A DNA stretch of 64,000 bases, taken from the NCBI GenBank assembly GCA_913057435.1, contig CAJXNY010000019.1:1-64000 (forward strand). Direction: 5' to 3'. A model generated the notes under the pieces. The model did not search any database and was not told where the DNA came from. It saw only the letters and a list, made by a program, of their open reading frames with translations. Shown in pieces: positions 25,965-34,217 of this stretch. The first letter of the stretch is position 1; every line of letters begins with the position of its first letter. The translations under genes were made by a program, and so were the position numbers. Source of the DNA: an uncultured Oceanospirillaceae bacterium (GTDB lineage: Bacteria; Pseudomonadota; Gammaproteobacteria; Pseudomonadales; Balneatricaceae).

Positions 25965-27074
25965 TTACTGCTGAGCAGTCAGCAGGCGGGTGCTGGTCAG
26001 GGATTCCAGGAAGGCCACCAGATCATCAATTTGCTGGTCGTTCAGATTCAGCGGTTTGATCTGCTCGCTCAGCCATGGGCTGGTGCGGTTGCCTGCGATG
26101 TTCACGCCACCGTTGTTGTAGTGGGTGACGACACCGCGCAGGGTATCGATGCTGCCATCGTGCATGTAAGGGGCACTCAGGCTGACATTACGCAGGGTTG
26201 GGGTACGGAAGGCACCGATGGAGCTGTCTTTACCATCGACCGCATAGCGGCCCAGATGGGACAGACTGTCATCGCTGAGTACTACGTCAGCGAGGCCTTC
26301 ACCGTTGGCTTTGGCGGTCGCCAGTGCTTTGCTCAGCTGCGGTACTTTACGCTGCAGGGCGTTGATGCCGATGCCAATGTTGTGGAATTGCTGATCGGTA
26401 AATAGCGCGCTGTCTTTACCCACACTGTGGCAGCTGGCGCAGTTACCTTCGTTCAGGAAAATCTCAAAGCCACGCTGCTGCGATTCTGTCAGCGCTGCAC
26501 TCTGGCCGCCAAAACGCCAGCGGTCAAAGGCTGAGTCGCCCGCGATCTGGCTGCGCTCATAAGCGGCCAGCGCCATGCTGATCTCGTCGATGGTCAGCGC
26601 AGCCGGGGTTTTACTGAACACAGCGTAAAACGCATCACGGTAGGCTTTTTCGCTACGCACGATATTCAGGATGGAGGTGTAGTCTTTCAACCCCATCTGA
26701 CTGTGGCTGATAAACGGCGTCGCGGCCTGAGCTTCCAGGCTGTCAGTCCGGCCATCGCGCTCCTGCGAGGTGTTGTAGGCAACGTTCAGCAGCGACGGTG
26801 CATTGCGGCTGCTGATGAAAGCTGCCGTGCCTTCGGACGTTTGCAGCGGGCCATCGCTGAAAGCGTTGTCCGGGGTGTGACAGCTGGCGCAGCTGACATC
26901 GCCCTTCGCACTGAAACGGCTGTCGCTAAACAACCGGGCACCCAGTGCGGCTTTGGCGGCCGTTGTCGGATTATGCTCAGGTGATACGACAGGTGGCAGG
27001 CCCAGCTCTGCGGCAAGTGCACTGGAGGTGTAAAGCAGCCCGATAGACAGGATACGGGTGAAGTGACTGGTCAT
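25965..27074 (-). CDS. exported diheme cytochrome c peroxidase / MauG-family protein
   Basis: A 369-residue protein with a signal peptide (cut near ALAAE). It has two c-type heme sites CASCH: Cys62/Cys65/His66 and Cys212/Cys215/His216. Around them are the family phrases ARLFSDSRFSAKGDVSCASCHT, RNAPSLLNVAYN, RDGRTDSLEAQA and FRTPTLRNVSLSAPYMHDGS. It is a periplasmic diheme enzyme that reduces hydrogen peroxide or carries out MauG-like oxidation. A strong AAAAGGAG site precedes ATG 27074. It is the only c-type cytochrome I see in the window. Confidence 0.92.
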   Translation of the reverse strand: MTSHFTRILSIGLLYTSSALAAELGLPPVVSPEHNPTTAAKAALGARLFSDSRFSAKGDVSCASCHTPDNAFSDGPLQTSEGTAAFISSRNAPSLLNVAYNTSQERDGRTDSLEAQAATPFISHSQMGLKDYTSILNIVRSEKAYRDAFYAVFSKTPAALTIDEISMALAAYERSQIAGDSAFDRWRFGGQSAALTESQQRGFEIFLNEGNCASCHSVGKDSALFTDQQFHNIGIGINALQRKVPQLSKALATAKANGEGLADVVLSDDSLSHLGRYAVDGKDSSIGAFRTPTLRNVSLSAPYMHDGSIDTLRGVVTHYNNGGVNIAGNRTSPWLSEQIKPLNLNDQQIDDLVAFLESLTSTRLLTAQQ

Positions 27075-27215
27075 TGAAGTCTCCTTTTATTCTGGGCGCA
27101 AGCTTAGTAATTCTGCGCCTGTCTGGTCAAGCGTTACTGCCTCTCAAATAACTATGAACCCTTATTCAATTGCCTGTGACCTACAGACACAGCAAACACA
27201 TAAGGGGATACGGTC

Positions 27216-27377
27216 ATGAACGCTCACACTTTTCTATTCGCACTGATCCTGGTGTTGATGGCCCTGAACGGGTGTGAGCCGATGATGGTAGTCAAATCTG
27301 CTCAGCCAGGCCTGAGCACCGCCACCATCTATCTGCATGCCATCCCTGCATTGTCATCCCGGTTAGCCCTGCATTAA
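27216..27377 (+). CDS. small lipoprotein, first gene of an unknown exported-protein cluster
   Basis: A 53-residue protein read directly from ATG 27216 (AAGGGG eight nt upstream). A hydrophobic signal ends in a lipobox (ALNGC, Cys20), so the mature lipoprotein is only about 34 residues (CEPMMVVKSAQPGLST...). It is short, so it is easily missed. The next exported gene starts 50 nt later, and four consecutive exported products on the same strand suggest one operon. A small lipoprotein at the head of such a cluster could anchor or escort the secreted partners, as in amyloid or pilus systems; that is inference. Confidence 0.6.
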   Translation: MNAHTFLFALILVLMALNGCEPMMVVKSAQPGLSTATIYLHAIPALSSRLALH

Positions 27378-27427
27378 TGGCAAGCCGGGCACACGTTTGC
27401 CTCTGTTTATCTGTCAGGAGAGATCTT

Positions 27428-27970
27428 ATGAATGTGCGTCGATCTTCAACCGCACTGCTGTTACTGACCGGCCTGCTTAGCGTGGCCGGTGCGGTACACA
27501 GCAGTGAACAACCCAGCCCGCTGTCGGAGCGTCAGCGTCAGGCGATGATGCGTCAGTATCTGATGGAGCAGAGCTACCGCCATACTGGCCAGCAGGGTAG
27601 TAACCAGGGCGGCGCTCAGGGGCACCAGCTGGGCCAGCAACAGGGTGGCGTTGCTGTAGGTGCGCTGGTGGGTAGCGGTGCTTACAACATGGCCCCGCCA
27701 GCGGGAGGGCGTAGCCTGCAGTTTGCGCCGCAAAGCAACAGCCTGACTATCGGCCAGGATAACTACGCCCCGGTGCAGCTGAGCAATATTGCCGCCAGTA
27801 ATGGCAGCGTTCATATCGGTGATGTCAATCAGGGCAATATGTACAACAGCCAGATCGGCAATAACCAGTCCGGTGAGCAGCTGGGCGACAGCAGCAACCA
27901 GCAGGTGAACGATCAGAGCCAGCAGGCTGCCAGCCAGACCGGCAGCAGCGATGCACTGCAAAACCCATAG
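27428..27970 (+). CDS. secreted Gln/Asn/Gly-rich protein, unknown
   Basis: From ATG 27428 (CAGGAG upstream) the protein has 180 residues. A signal peptide (MNVRRSSTALLLLTGLLSVAGA) precedes a low-complexity body rich in Gln, Asn, Gly and Ser. The C-terminal half holds repeated short polar motifs (SLTIGQDNY, SVHIGDVNQGN, NSQIGNNQSGEQLG). Q-x-G-x-N steps of this sort recall beta-solenoid or curlin-like repeats, but no canonical curlin unit is clear. There are no cysteines. A structural extracellular or periplasmic polymer subunit is a reasonable hypothesis. It is co-directional with three other small exported genes. Confidence 0.7.
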   Translation: MNVRRSSTALLLLTGLLSVAGAVHSSEQPSPLSERQRQAMMRQYLMEQSYRHTGQQGSNQGGAQGHQLGQQQGGVAVGALVGSGAYNMAPPAGGRSLQFAPQSNSLTIGQDNYAPVQLSNIAASNGSVHIGDVNQGNMYNSQIGNNQSGEQLGDSSNQQVNDQSQQAASQTGSSDALQNP

Positions 27971-27980
27971 GAGGTGCGTG

Positions 27981-28388
27981 ATGAAATTCTGGACATTCAG
28001 CCTTGCTGTGCTGCTTAGCAGTGGCGCGCTGGCGCAAACGCCGGTGAATGACCCGCCCACCATTGATCCGGTGATCGAACGGCTGCAGGCCCTGCAGCAT
28101 ATACGGGGGCGGCTGGAACAGGATATGGGGGCTTATATGGCCGAAGCACGCAACAAAAGCGGCGTGCGGCCGATGCAGGCTCAGCAGCCGGAAGGTTTGC
28201 GGCTGATGCGACAGGATGTGCAGGCCAACCTGCAACGCATGGAAGAGCGCTTTCGCTGCCTGGATGTGGATATCAGCGGTAACAACGGCAACGTGGTGCT
28301 GGTGTGTGGCAACAACCATGGTGCCGTCAGCAGTAATACTCAGCAGGCCTTCGGGGCCGATCTCAATGTTAATGGAGGTGGTTTATGA
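27981..28388 (+). CDS. small exported protein, unknown (third of cluster)
   Basis: From ATG 27981, with a near-perfect AGGAGGTG ribosome binding site 10 nt after the previous stop, the protein has 135 residues. A signal peptide (cut near ALAQT) is followed by a helical region (LQALQHIRGRLEQDMGAYMAEARN...) and a C-terminal Asn/Gly-rich stretch with two Cys (FRCLDVD and LVCGNN), ending FGADLNVNGGGL. Its stop overlaps the next start (ATGA). No family is recognised. A chaperone or subunit role beside the Gln/Asn-rich protein is inference. Confidence 0.7.
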   Translation: MKFWTFSLAVLLSSGALAQTPVNDPPTIDPVIERLQALQHIRGRLEQDMGAYMAEARNKSGVRPMQAQQPEGLRLMRQDVQANLQRMEERFRCLDVDISGNNGNVVLVCGNNHGAVSSNTQQAFGADLNVNGGGL

Positions 28389-28672
28389 ACCGCTACTGGA
28401 TTCAAACGATAAGTACCATCCTGTTCGTGACGGCGGTTGCCGCCCAGGCGGAAAGCGAAATTGAACTGATCGATCACGGTTGTGGCGGCGTCAGTATGGT
28501 GATCACCGCCGAAGACCGGTTCGACCCCATGGTGCAGCAGATTCTCACCCAGAAGCAGCTGGACCGGCATCCCCGTATGGACAAGCCCAGCTTTGTGGTG
28601 TTGCCCTCCGGTGATGAGCAGCGGCTGACCGAATCCCAGATCCGCTATCTGGAAACCCTGTTGCGGCAGTAG
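28385..28672 (+). CDS. small exported protein, unknown (fourth of cluster)
   Basis: A 95-residue protein with a signal peptide (cut near AQAES). The mature part has a GCGG motif (DHGCGGVSMV) and charged helices; its only cysteine is in that motif. The start overlaps the preceding stop by 4 nt, so the two are translationally coupled. It ends the cluster, 25 nt before the convergent formate-THF ligase gene. No family is recognised. Confidence 0.7.
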   Translation: MNRYWIQTISTILFVTAVAAQAESEIELIDHGCGGVSMVITAEDRFDPMVQQILTQKQLDRHPRMDKPSFVVLPSGDEQRLTESQIRYLETLLRQ

Positions 28673-28697
28673 GCCTGAAGCCCCTGCCGCTGGGTGA

Positions 28698-30371
28698 TCA
28701 GAACAGTCCTTCGACTTCCCCCTGATCGTTAATACGGATTTTATTGGCCGCCGGGGTACGGGGCAGGCCAGGCATGGTCATAATATTGCCGCACAATACG
28801 ACCACAAAGCCCGCCCCGGCACTAAGTTTGACCTCACGAATCTGCAGCACATGACCTTTTGGCGCACCTTTCAGGGTTGGGTCGGTGGAAAAGCTGTACT
28901 GAGTTTTGGCAATACAGACCGGCAGTTCGCCATAGCCATCAGCCTGCAACTGGCTGAGCTGACTACGTACTTTCTGGTCGGCGATAATATCATCGGCACC
29001 GTACAGCTCGGTGGCGATGGTTTTAACCTTCTCCCACAGCCGCGCCTGTGGTGGGTACAGCGGCTGAAAATTACCCGGCTGGGTGTCGATCAGCTCAACC
29101 ACCTCATGGGCCAGCGTTTCCGCCCCGGCCCCGCCTTCTGCCCAGTGGTTACTGACCACCACCTTCACCTGCATGCCGGCCAGTGCATCACGAATGGCGG
29201 CCATCTCGGCCAGTGAATCGGCTTCAAAGCGGTTGACCGCCACCATTACCGGCACACCGAATTTCTGCACATTTTTCACATGCCGGATCAGGTTGCTGCA
29301 GCCTCGCGTGACGGCGTCGACGTTCTCGTCACCCAGCTCGCCCAGTTCAACACCCCCATGCAACTTCAGTGCTCTCACTGTGGCCACCACCACGGCGGCA
29401 TCGGGGTTCAATTCAGCGCTGGGGCATTTGATATTGAAAAACTTCTCTGCCCCCAGATCAGCACCAAAGCCGGCTTCTGTGACCACATAGTCCGACAGCT
29501 TGAGTGCGGTTCGGGTGGCGATCACTGAGTTACAACCGTGGGCGATGTTGGCGAACGGCCCGCCATGGATAAAGGCCGGGCTATGCTCCAGCGTCTGCAC
29601 CAGGTTGGGGGCCAATGCATCTTTGAGCAACACCGCCATTGGCCCGTCGGCCAGGATTTGATCGGCGGTGACCGGCTGTTTATCCCGGTTATAGCCGATC
29701 ACAATCTTTGCCAGTCGCTGCTGCAGATCATCCAGATCCGTGGCCAGGCAGAAAATCGCCATCACCTCAGACGCCACCGTAATCTCAAAGCCATCCTGAC
29801 GGGGGAAGCCATTGCCCGGCCCACCCAGCGCGCAGGTGATTTCTCGCAGGGCGCGGTCATTCATATCGACGACTCGCTTCCAGCTCAACCGGCGTACATC
29901 CAGATCCAGCGCGTTGTCCCAGTGAATATGGTTATCCAGCAGGGCAGAGAGCAGGTTATTCGCCGCGCCGATGGCGTGAAAATCCCCGGTAAAGTGCAGG
30001 TTGATATCCTCCATCGGAATCACCTGAGCATAACCGCCGCCAGCAGCCCCACCTTTCATCCCAAAACAGGGACCAAGGCTGGGCTCACGCAGGCAGGCGG
30101 TGGCCTGTTTACCAATCCGGTTCAGGCCGTCCGTCAGGCCGACGGTGGTGGTAGTTTTACCTTCCCCGGCTGGGGTGGGTGTAATGGCTGTTACCAGAAT
30201 CAGCTTGCCATTGGGACGCTTCTCCAGCGTGGCCAGGTACTCAAGGTCAATCTTGGCCTTGTGCTTGCCATAGGGGCTGACGGCGGTATCCGGGATACCC
30301 AGCTGGTCAGCGATTTGCTGAATAGGCTGGATCGGGGCGTTGCGGGCGATTTCAATATCACTCATCGTCAT
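28698..30371 (-). CDS. fhs: formate--tetrahydrofolate ligase
   Basis: A 557-residue protein from ATG 30371, matching the family length. The ATP loop [14 protein letters not shown], the [24 protein letters not shown] region, [21 protein letters not shown] and the C-terminal [12 protein letters not shown] are unmistakable. It makes 10-formyl-THF from formate, ATP and THF for one-carbon metabolism. An AAAGG site lies about 11 nt upstream of 30371; ATG 30365 is a near alternative. It is a single-gene unit. The spacer upstream carries repeats A and B. Confidence 0.96.
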   Translation of the reverse strand: MTMSDIEIARNAPIQPIQQIADQLGIPDTAVSPYGKHKAKIDLEYLATLEKRPNGKLILVTAITPTPAGEGKTTTTVGLTDGLNRIGKQATACLREPSLGPCFGMKGGAAGGGYAQVIPMEDINLHFTGDFHAIGAANNLLSALLDNHIHWDNALDLDVRRLSWKRVVDMNDRALREITCALGGPGNGFPRQDGFEITVASEVMAIFCLATDLDDLQQRLAKIVIGYNRDKQPVTADQILADGPMAVLLKDALAPNLVQTLEHSPAFIHGGPFANIAHGCNSVIATRTALKLSDYVVTEAGFGADLGAEKFFNIKCPSAELNPDAAVVVATVRALKLHGGVELGELGDENVDAVTRGCSNLIRHVKNVQKFGVPVMVAVNRFEADSLAEMAAIRDALAGMQVKVVVSNHWAEGGAGAETLAHEVVELIDTQPGNFQPLYPPQARLWEKVKTIATELYGADDIIADQKVRSQLSQLQADGYGELPVCIAKTQYSFSTDPTLKGAPKGHVLQIREVKLSAGAGFVVVLCGNIMTMPGLPRTPAANKIRINDQGEVEGLF

Positions 30372-30543
30372 ACGTCTGACTACCTTTACTCGGGTACAAA
30401 CCATAATTGGCAAAAACAATGGGTGCGATGCGGCGTCATCAAAGTATTGACAGTATCAGCTAATGTCAGAGGCGAGTAGTGTCCAGGGTCAAGGGCGCGT
30501 GGCGGCTGGGAGTGGAGATTTTACGGTGGCGGCCTGGTTTTAC

Positions 30544-30581
30544 TGTGGGACTGGTGTCCCCACCGGGAAGAACCCCGGTAC
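30544..30581 (-). repeat. repeat B, copy (reverse orientation)
   Basis: The reverse complement of this stretch (starting TGTGGGACTGG on the plus strand) matches the B copy at 24460-24499, with both palindromes conserved. It lies in the 325-bp spacer upstream of fhs. Confidence 0.8.
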
Positions 30582-30613
30582 GGACTATAAATGACATGAA
30601 AGGCTGTGCCCCT

Positions 30614-30684
30614 TGTAGCAGACCGCGCCGCGGGCGTCATTGGTCAGTGCTCTGAACCAGACGCTCACGGTGCGCATTGCTACA
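30614..30684 (-). repeat. repeat A, copy 3 (reverse orientation)
   Basis: Bounded by TGTAGCA and TGCTACA. On the minus strand it shares CGTGAGCGTCTG and a GTTCAGAG-like continuation with copy 2. It lies 12 nt from the end of the nhaC gene. With the B copy at 30544 it fills most of the 325-bp nhaC-fhs spacer, in which I see no gene. Confidence 0.7.
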
Positions 30685-30696
30685 AAGTTTTAACGC

Positions 30697-32010
30697 TCAG
30701 TCGCGTTTGCCACCCGGCCAGCCCAGCAGGATGGAGGCGACTGCAACGGCACCCAGCACCAGGCAGTAGTGGATGCTACCGGCCAGTGCTAATGGTGAGA
30801 CGCTGGCGATGGAGGAGGCCAGCAGGATCTGCGCACCGTAGGGCAGCAGACCCTGTACCACACAGGAGAAAATGTCCATCAGGCTGGCGCTGCGGCGTGG
30901 GTCTACGCCGTAACGGCTGGCGATATCTTTGGCCAGTGCGCCGCTGATCACAATCGCTACGGTGTTGTTGGCGGTGGCGGTGTTGGTCAGCGCTACAGCA
31001 GTGGAAATGCTCAGTTCACCGGCGCGTGAGGAAGGGCGCTGGTTACTGTCACGGTGGGCGATGCGGTTAATCAGATCAGCCAGAAACTCCAGCCCGCCCT
31101 GTTTCTGCATCATCGCGCCCAGGCCACCAATCAGCATCGACAGGATCAGGATCTCCTGCATATTGCTGTAACCGGCGTAGATGTCTTTAGCGAACTGCGC
31201 CACGTTGTAGTCCGCCAGCTGGGTCAGGCCAACCAGCCCTGCCAGCACAATACCACCGAGCAGTACCAGCATCACATTCAAACCGCTAATCGCCAGCACC
31301 AGCACCGCCAGATATGGCAGCACTTTAATCAGTTCAATCGGCCCGGTGCCTTCCACCACGCCACTCGTGCCTTGAAAGTACAGCCAGACCAGCGTCAGCA
31401 ACGCAGCAGGGGCTGCAATTTTCAGGTTCATACGGAACTTGTCGCGCATCTCACAGCCCTGGGTGCGGGTCGCGGCGATGGTGGTATCAGAGATGATCGA
31501 CAGGTTGTCACCAAACATCGCACCCCCAACAACGGTGCCAATGGTCAGCAGGATCGGCAGTTCGGTCGCTTCCGTCAGGCCCACGGCAATGGGCGCAATC
31601 GCCGCCACCGTGCCCATGGATGTACCCATAGAGGTCGCAATCAGCGCGGTAATCACAAACAGGCCCGGCAGCACCATGCCCGATGGCACCAGGTTCAGCC
31701 CCAGCGCCACGGTGGCATCCACGCCGCCAATAGCTTTACTGACACTGGCAAAGGCACCGGCCAGCAGGTAAATCAGCACCATAGTGATAATGGTGTTATC
31801 ACCCACACCACGAATAAAGGTATCAATACGCTCGTTCAGCGCGCCTTTGGCCAGCAGCATCGCCAGCACAATAGCAGGCAGAATCGCCACCGGCGCGGAG
31901 ATCTGATAGAAAGCAAAATCAACATTCTGGCTCTGGTAGTACAGGCCGCTGCCAATAAACATGGCAAGGAACAGCAACAGCGGTAACAGCGCCAATGGGC
32001 GTGCGTTCAT
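30697..32010 (-). CDS. nhaC: NhaC-family Na+/H+ antiporter
   Basis: From ATG 32010 the protein has 437 residues and about 11 or 12 membrane helices. It fits the NhaC/ion-transporter family: SMGTSMGTVAAIAPIAVGL, GGAMFGDNLSIISDTTIAATRTQGCEMRDKF and the C-terminal TNTATANNTVAIVISG / SCVVQGLLPYGAQ. It exchanges protons for Na+ (some relatives carry other cations or organic ions) at the inner membrane. An upstream in-frame extension to 32124 would run through the structured leader and was rejected. The 5' leader can fold strongly (32073-32157), suggesting control at RNA level. Confidence 0.88.
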   Translation of the reverse strand: MNARPLALLPLLLFLAMFIGSGLYYQSQNVDFAFYQISAPVAILPAIVLAMLLAKGALNERIDTFIRGVGDNTIITMVLIYLLAGAFASVSKAIGGVDATVALGLNLVPSGMVLPGLFVITALIATSMGTSMGTVAAIAPIAVGLTEATELPILLTIGTVVGGAMFGDNLSIISDTTIAATRTQGCEMRDKFRMNLKIAAPAALLTLVWLYFQGTSGVVEGTGPIELIKVLPYLAVLVLAISGLNVMLVLLGGIVLAGLVGLTQLADYNVAQFAKDIYAGYSNMQEILILSMLIGGLGAMMQKQGGLEFLADLINRIAHRDSNQRPSSRAGELSISTAVALTNTATANNTVAIVISGALAKDIASRYGVDPRRSASLMDIFSCVVQGLLPYGAQILLASSIASVSPLALAGSIHYCLVLGAVAVASILLGWPGGKRD

Positions 32011-32072
32011 AGTGGTATCCAAACTGAAATTATCTGTCAAAGGGTCAATACAGAACGTAGCGTTACACAAGG

Positions 32073-32157
32073 CGGATAGCCTGCCAGTGGCAGTGTGGAA
32101 CGCCAGATCGGCCAGCCCGGGCATCTGTCTGAGCCGGGTGACTGCCGTTGCTATCCG
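32073..32157 (-). promoter_or_regulatory. candidate structured mRNA leader upstream of nhaC
   Basis: On the minus strand an 8-bp closing stem (CGGATAGC at 32157-32150 with GCTATCCG at 32080-32073) encloses a second stem GGCAGT/ACTGCC (32146-32141 with 32094-32089) and a third CCCGG/CCGGG (32138-32134 with 32120-32116). The ACTGCC strand can instead form a local hairpin CTGCC-ACT-GGCAG (32093-32081), which excludes the second stem. Mutually exclusive helices 63 nt before a cation-antiporter start are what a riboswitch would show. It lacks the lysine-riboswitch signature, and no known class is assigned. Confidence 0.4.
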
Positions 32158-32453
32158 GTGTGTAGCGGTGCGCGCATTCTAGTCTTTAGTCGTATATGGC
32201 TCAACCGCATTGAAGTGGTTTTTTTTATTTCTTTTTGGAATAAGGAGGAGCGCTGAGCTGGGGCTGGTTATTTGATGTGCTGAAAGCTCTGTTCGGGCTT
32301 ATACCGCCTGGCAACCTTTGCTTTCCTAATCCTTTGGGATAGTAAAAGGATTATTTTATTGAGTGTGGTTGAACTGCGCTTCTGTATGACGTATTTTTGC
32401 TTCGATATTTTCCTTACATAATCTTAATTTGTACTGCTGTTGAAAGGGATTTG
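32158..32453. other. AT-rich spacer between nhaC and the two-partner secretion locus
   Basis: About 300 bp holding the divergent promoters of nhaC and the cdiB-like gene. Composition drops sharply to AT-rich from about 32190, marking the left edge of the acquired segment. I see no gene here. There is also no clear tRNA or attachment site. Confidence 0.5.
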
Positions 32454-34172
32454 ATGGCTCTGTTTCGTAGTTCAGCTTCTTTGGCTTTCATTAGTTGCGT
32501 AACCGCGTTTGTTGTGCCCGTTCAGGCTGCGTCAGAAACGGCCTCTATATTAGGTGTTTCTGAAGAAGGTTTGAGGCGGCAGGAAAAGATACAGAATGAA
32601 TCCTTAAAACAGCTTCAGCAAAAAAATAGTACTCTGTCATCTGAAAAAAATAATGACAAAAATATTGCACTCCCCGACGAAGATCGATGCTTCCTTATAG
32701 AACGTACTATTGTCCGTGCCAGCAATGATGTAGAAATAGGCTGGATTTCAAAAGAAGTAGAACAATTTGCTAATCACTGTATTGGGGTTGAAGGGCTTAA
32801 AAATATTATCGCCTACCTTAATGAAGGGTTAGTTGAAAAGGGTTTTGTTACCTCAAAGGTATCACTCCCTCGCCAGAATCTCCGTGATGGAATTTTAAAA
32901 CTTCAGTTTCATGCTGGGGTTGTTGATACTATTGTTTTCTCTTCTAAATCAAATGGTGAAGAAAAGCTTAAAAAAGGAGAGCACTTTTTCTTTCCATTTA
33001 CAAAGGGTGATATACTTAATATAAGAGACTTGGAACAAGGGGTTGAAAATATAAGCAGGCTGAAAAGCCAAACAGCTAAAGTGAGAATTGTTCCAGGTCG
33101 TCAGCAGGATAGTTCCAAGGTTGTTCTAGATAGGGCAGTCAAAGCTGAAGATACACTACGTGGTGGAATAACATTGTCAAATTCTGGAAATAGAGATGTT
33201 TCTAAAACTCAGGCATCTGTTTATATTGTAAACGAAAATGGGTTGGGAATTGGAGATGTATTTAATATTAGCGCTAATAGTAGTGTTGAAAAAGTAGACA
33301 GTGAAAACCTATCGCAGAGCTTGAGTGCACAATACAGTGTTCCAATTGGATATTCTCATCTAAATTTTTCCCATACATATACACGATTTTCACAAGTTGT
33401 TTCTGGAACCACTGCTCGTTTTGTGTCCAGCGGAAGTAGTCATAGTACTAAAGCAAATTTGAAGCATACATTTTACCGTGATGCTTCTACAAAAGTTTTA
33501 TTACATGGTGGCCTTAGCTTTAGGAGCTCAAATAGCTTTCTTGATGATATTGAGTTACTTGTGCAACGCAGGAATACAGTGAATGTTGACGTTGGAGGGC
33601 GCCTGGAAAAACACTTTTCTGACGGCCTTGCAATGGAAGTTGATCTTTCAATACGTAAAGGTGTTGGTTGGTTTGGAGCCGAACATGATCTGATAGATGT
33701 AGTCGAGGGTGGGGCAACGTTGAGGCCTTATATATGGAACCTTAGCCTTGATGTTAAAAAGCCAATCCTCTCTGATAGCTGGTTGTACAGTAGTCGTATT
33801 TACGCTCAGCATACAGATGATAATATTCTTACCAATGAGCAGTTCTCTATAGGCAGCAGATATAGCGTCCGAGGGTTTGATGGGGAAAGTGTACTGCTGG
33901 CTGAAAGTGGGCTGTATTGGCGTAATGAATGGCAAAAAAAACCGGGCTCACAGACTGAAGGCAGCTGGTATGGCGGGCTGGATGCGGGCATTGTATACGG
34001 TCCGAGTTCTGGACAGCTTTCCGGGAAGAGCCTTGTGGGCATGGCATTCGGGTGGCGAGGTGAGTTGAAATCAATCTATATAGACGCATCTATAGGTATT
34101 CCAATTATCAAGCCGGACGCTTTTGAAACAGAGAAATTAAATCCATATCTTTCGTTAGTATATGAACTTTGA
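32454..34172 (+). CDS. cdiB: CdiB/TpsB-family outer-membrane transporter (two-partner secretion)
   Basis: From ATG 32454 (AAAGGG six nt upstream) the protein has 572 residues. A signal peptide (cut near VQAAS) is followed by a polar linker, two POTRA-type domains (about residues 75-230; Cys79 and Cys109 as in ShlB-type POTRA 1), and a beta-barrel. The conserved loop-6 VRGF motif is present (SRYSVRGFDGE), and the chain ends in an aromatic/hydrophobic strand (SLVYEL). It threads the large exoprotein encoded next across the outer membrane. DNA is AT-rich, unlike its flanks. The exoprotein gene starts 45 nt later, so this is one operon. Confidence 0.92.
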   Translation: MALFRSSASLAFISCVTAFVVPVQAASETASILGVSEEGLRRQEKIQNESLKQLQQKNSTLSSEKNNDKNIALPDEDRCFLIERTIVRASNDVEIGWISKEVEQFANHCIGVEGLKNIIAYLNEGLVEKGFVTSKVSLPRQNLRDGILKLQFHAGVVDTIVFSSKSNGEEKLKKGEHFFFPFTKGDILNIRDLEQGVENISRLKSQTAKVRIVPGRQQDSSKVVLDRAVKAEDTLRGGITLSNSGNRDVSKTQASVYIVNENGLGIGDVFNISANSSVEKVDSENLSQSLSAQYSVPIGYSHLNFSHTYTRFSQVVSGTTARFVSSGSSHSTKANLKHTFYRDASTKVLLHGGLSFRSSNSFLDDIELLVQRRNTVNVDVGGRLEKHFSDGLAMEVDLSIRKGVGWFGAEHDLIDVVEGGATLRPYIWNLSLDVKKPILSDSWLYSSRIYAQHTDDNILTNEQFSIGSRYSVRGFDGESVLLAESGLYWRNEWQKKPGSQTEGSWYGGLDAGIVYGPSSGQLSGKSLVGMAFGWRGELKSIYIDASIGIPIIKPDAFETEKLNPYLSLVYEL

Positions 34173-34217
34173 CTGCTGTATAGCAGGCTGACACATATTT
34201 CACACAAGGATGATGTG

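Noticed and set aside
27428-28672. Classical curli (csg) operon
   Set aside because: No curlin repeat unit, CsgG pore, CsgE/F or CsgD is recognisable; only a loose compositional resemblance.
29538-30479. Long plus-strand frame across fhs
   Set aside because: The minus-strand product is clearly formate-THF ligase; the other frame has no domain.
31054-31986. 310-codon plus-strand frame across nhaC
   Set aside because: Extremely His/Gln/Asn-rich and without a ribosome binding site; a shadow of the antiporter gene.
32073-32157. Lysine riboswitch in front of nhaC
   Set aside because: NhaC-type genes can carry one, but the lysine-aptamer core (AGAGGNGC and its partner elements) is absent here.
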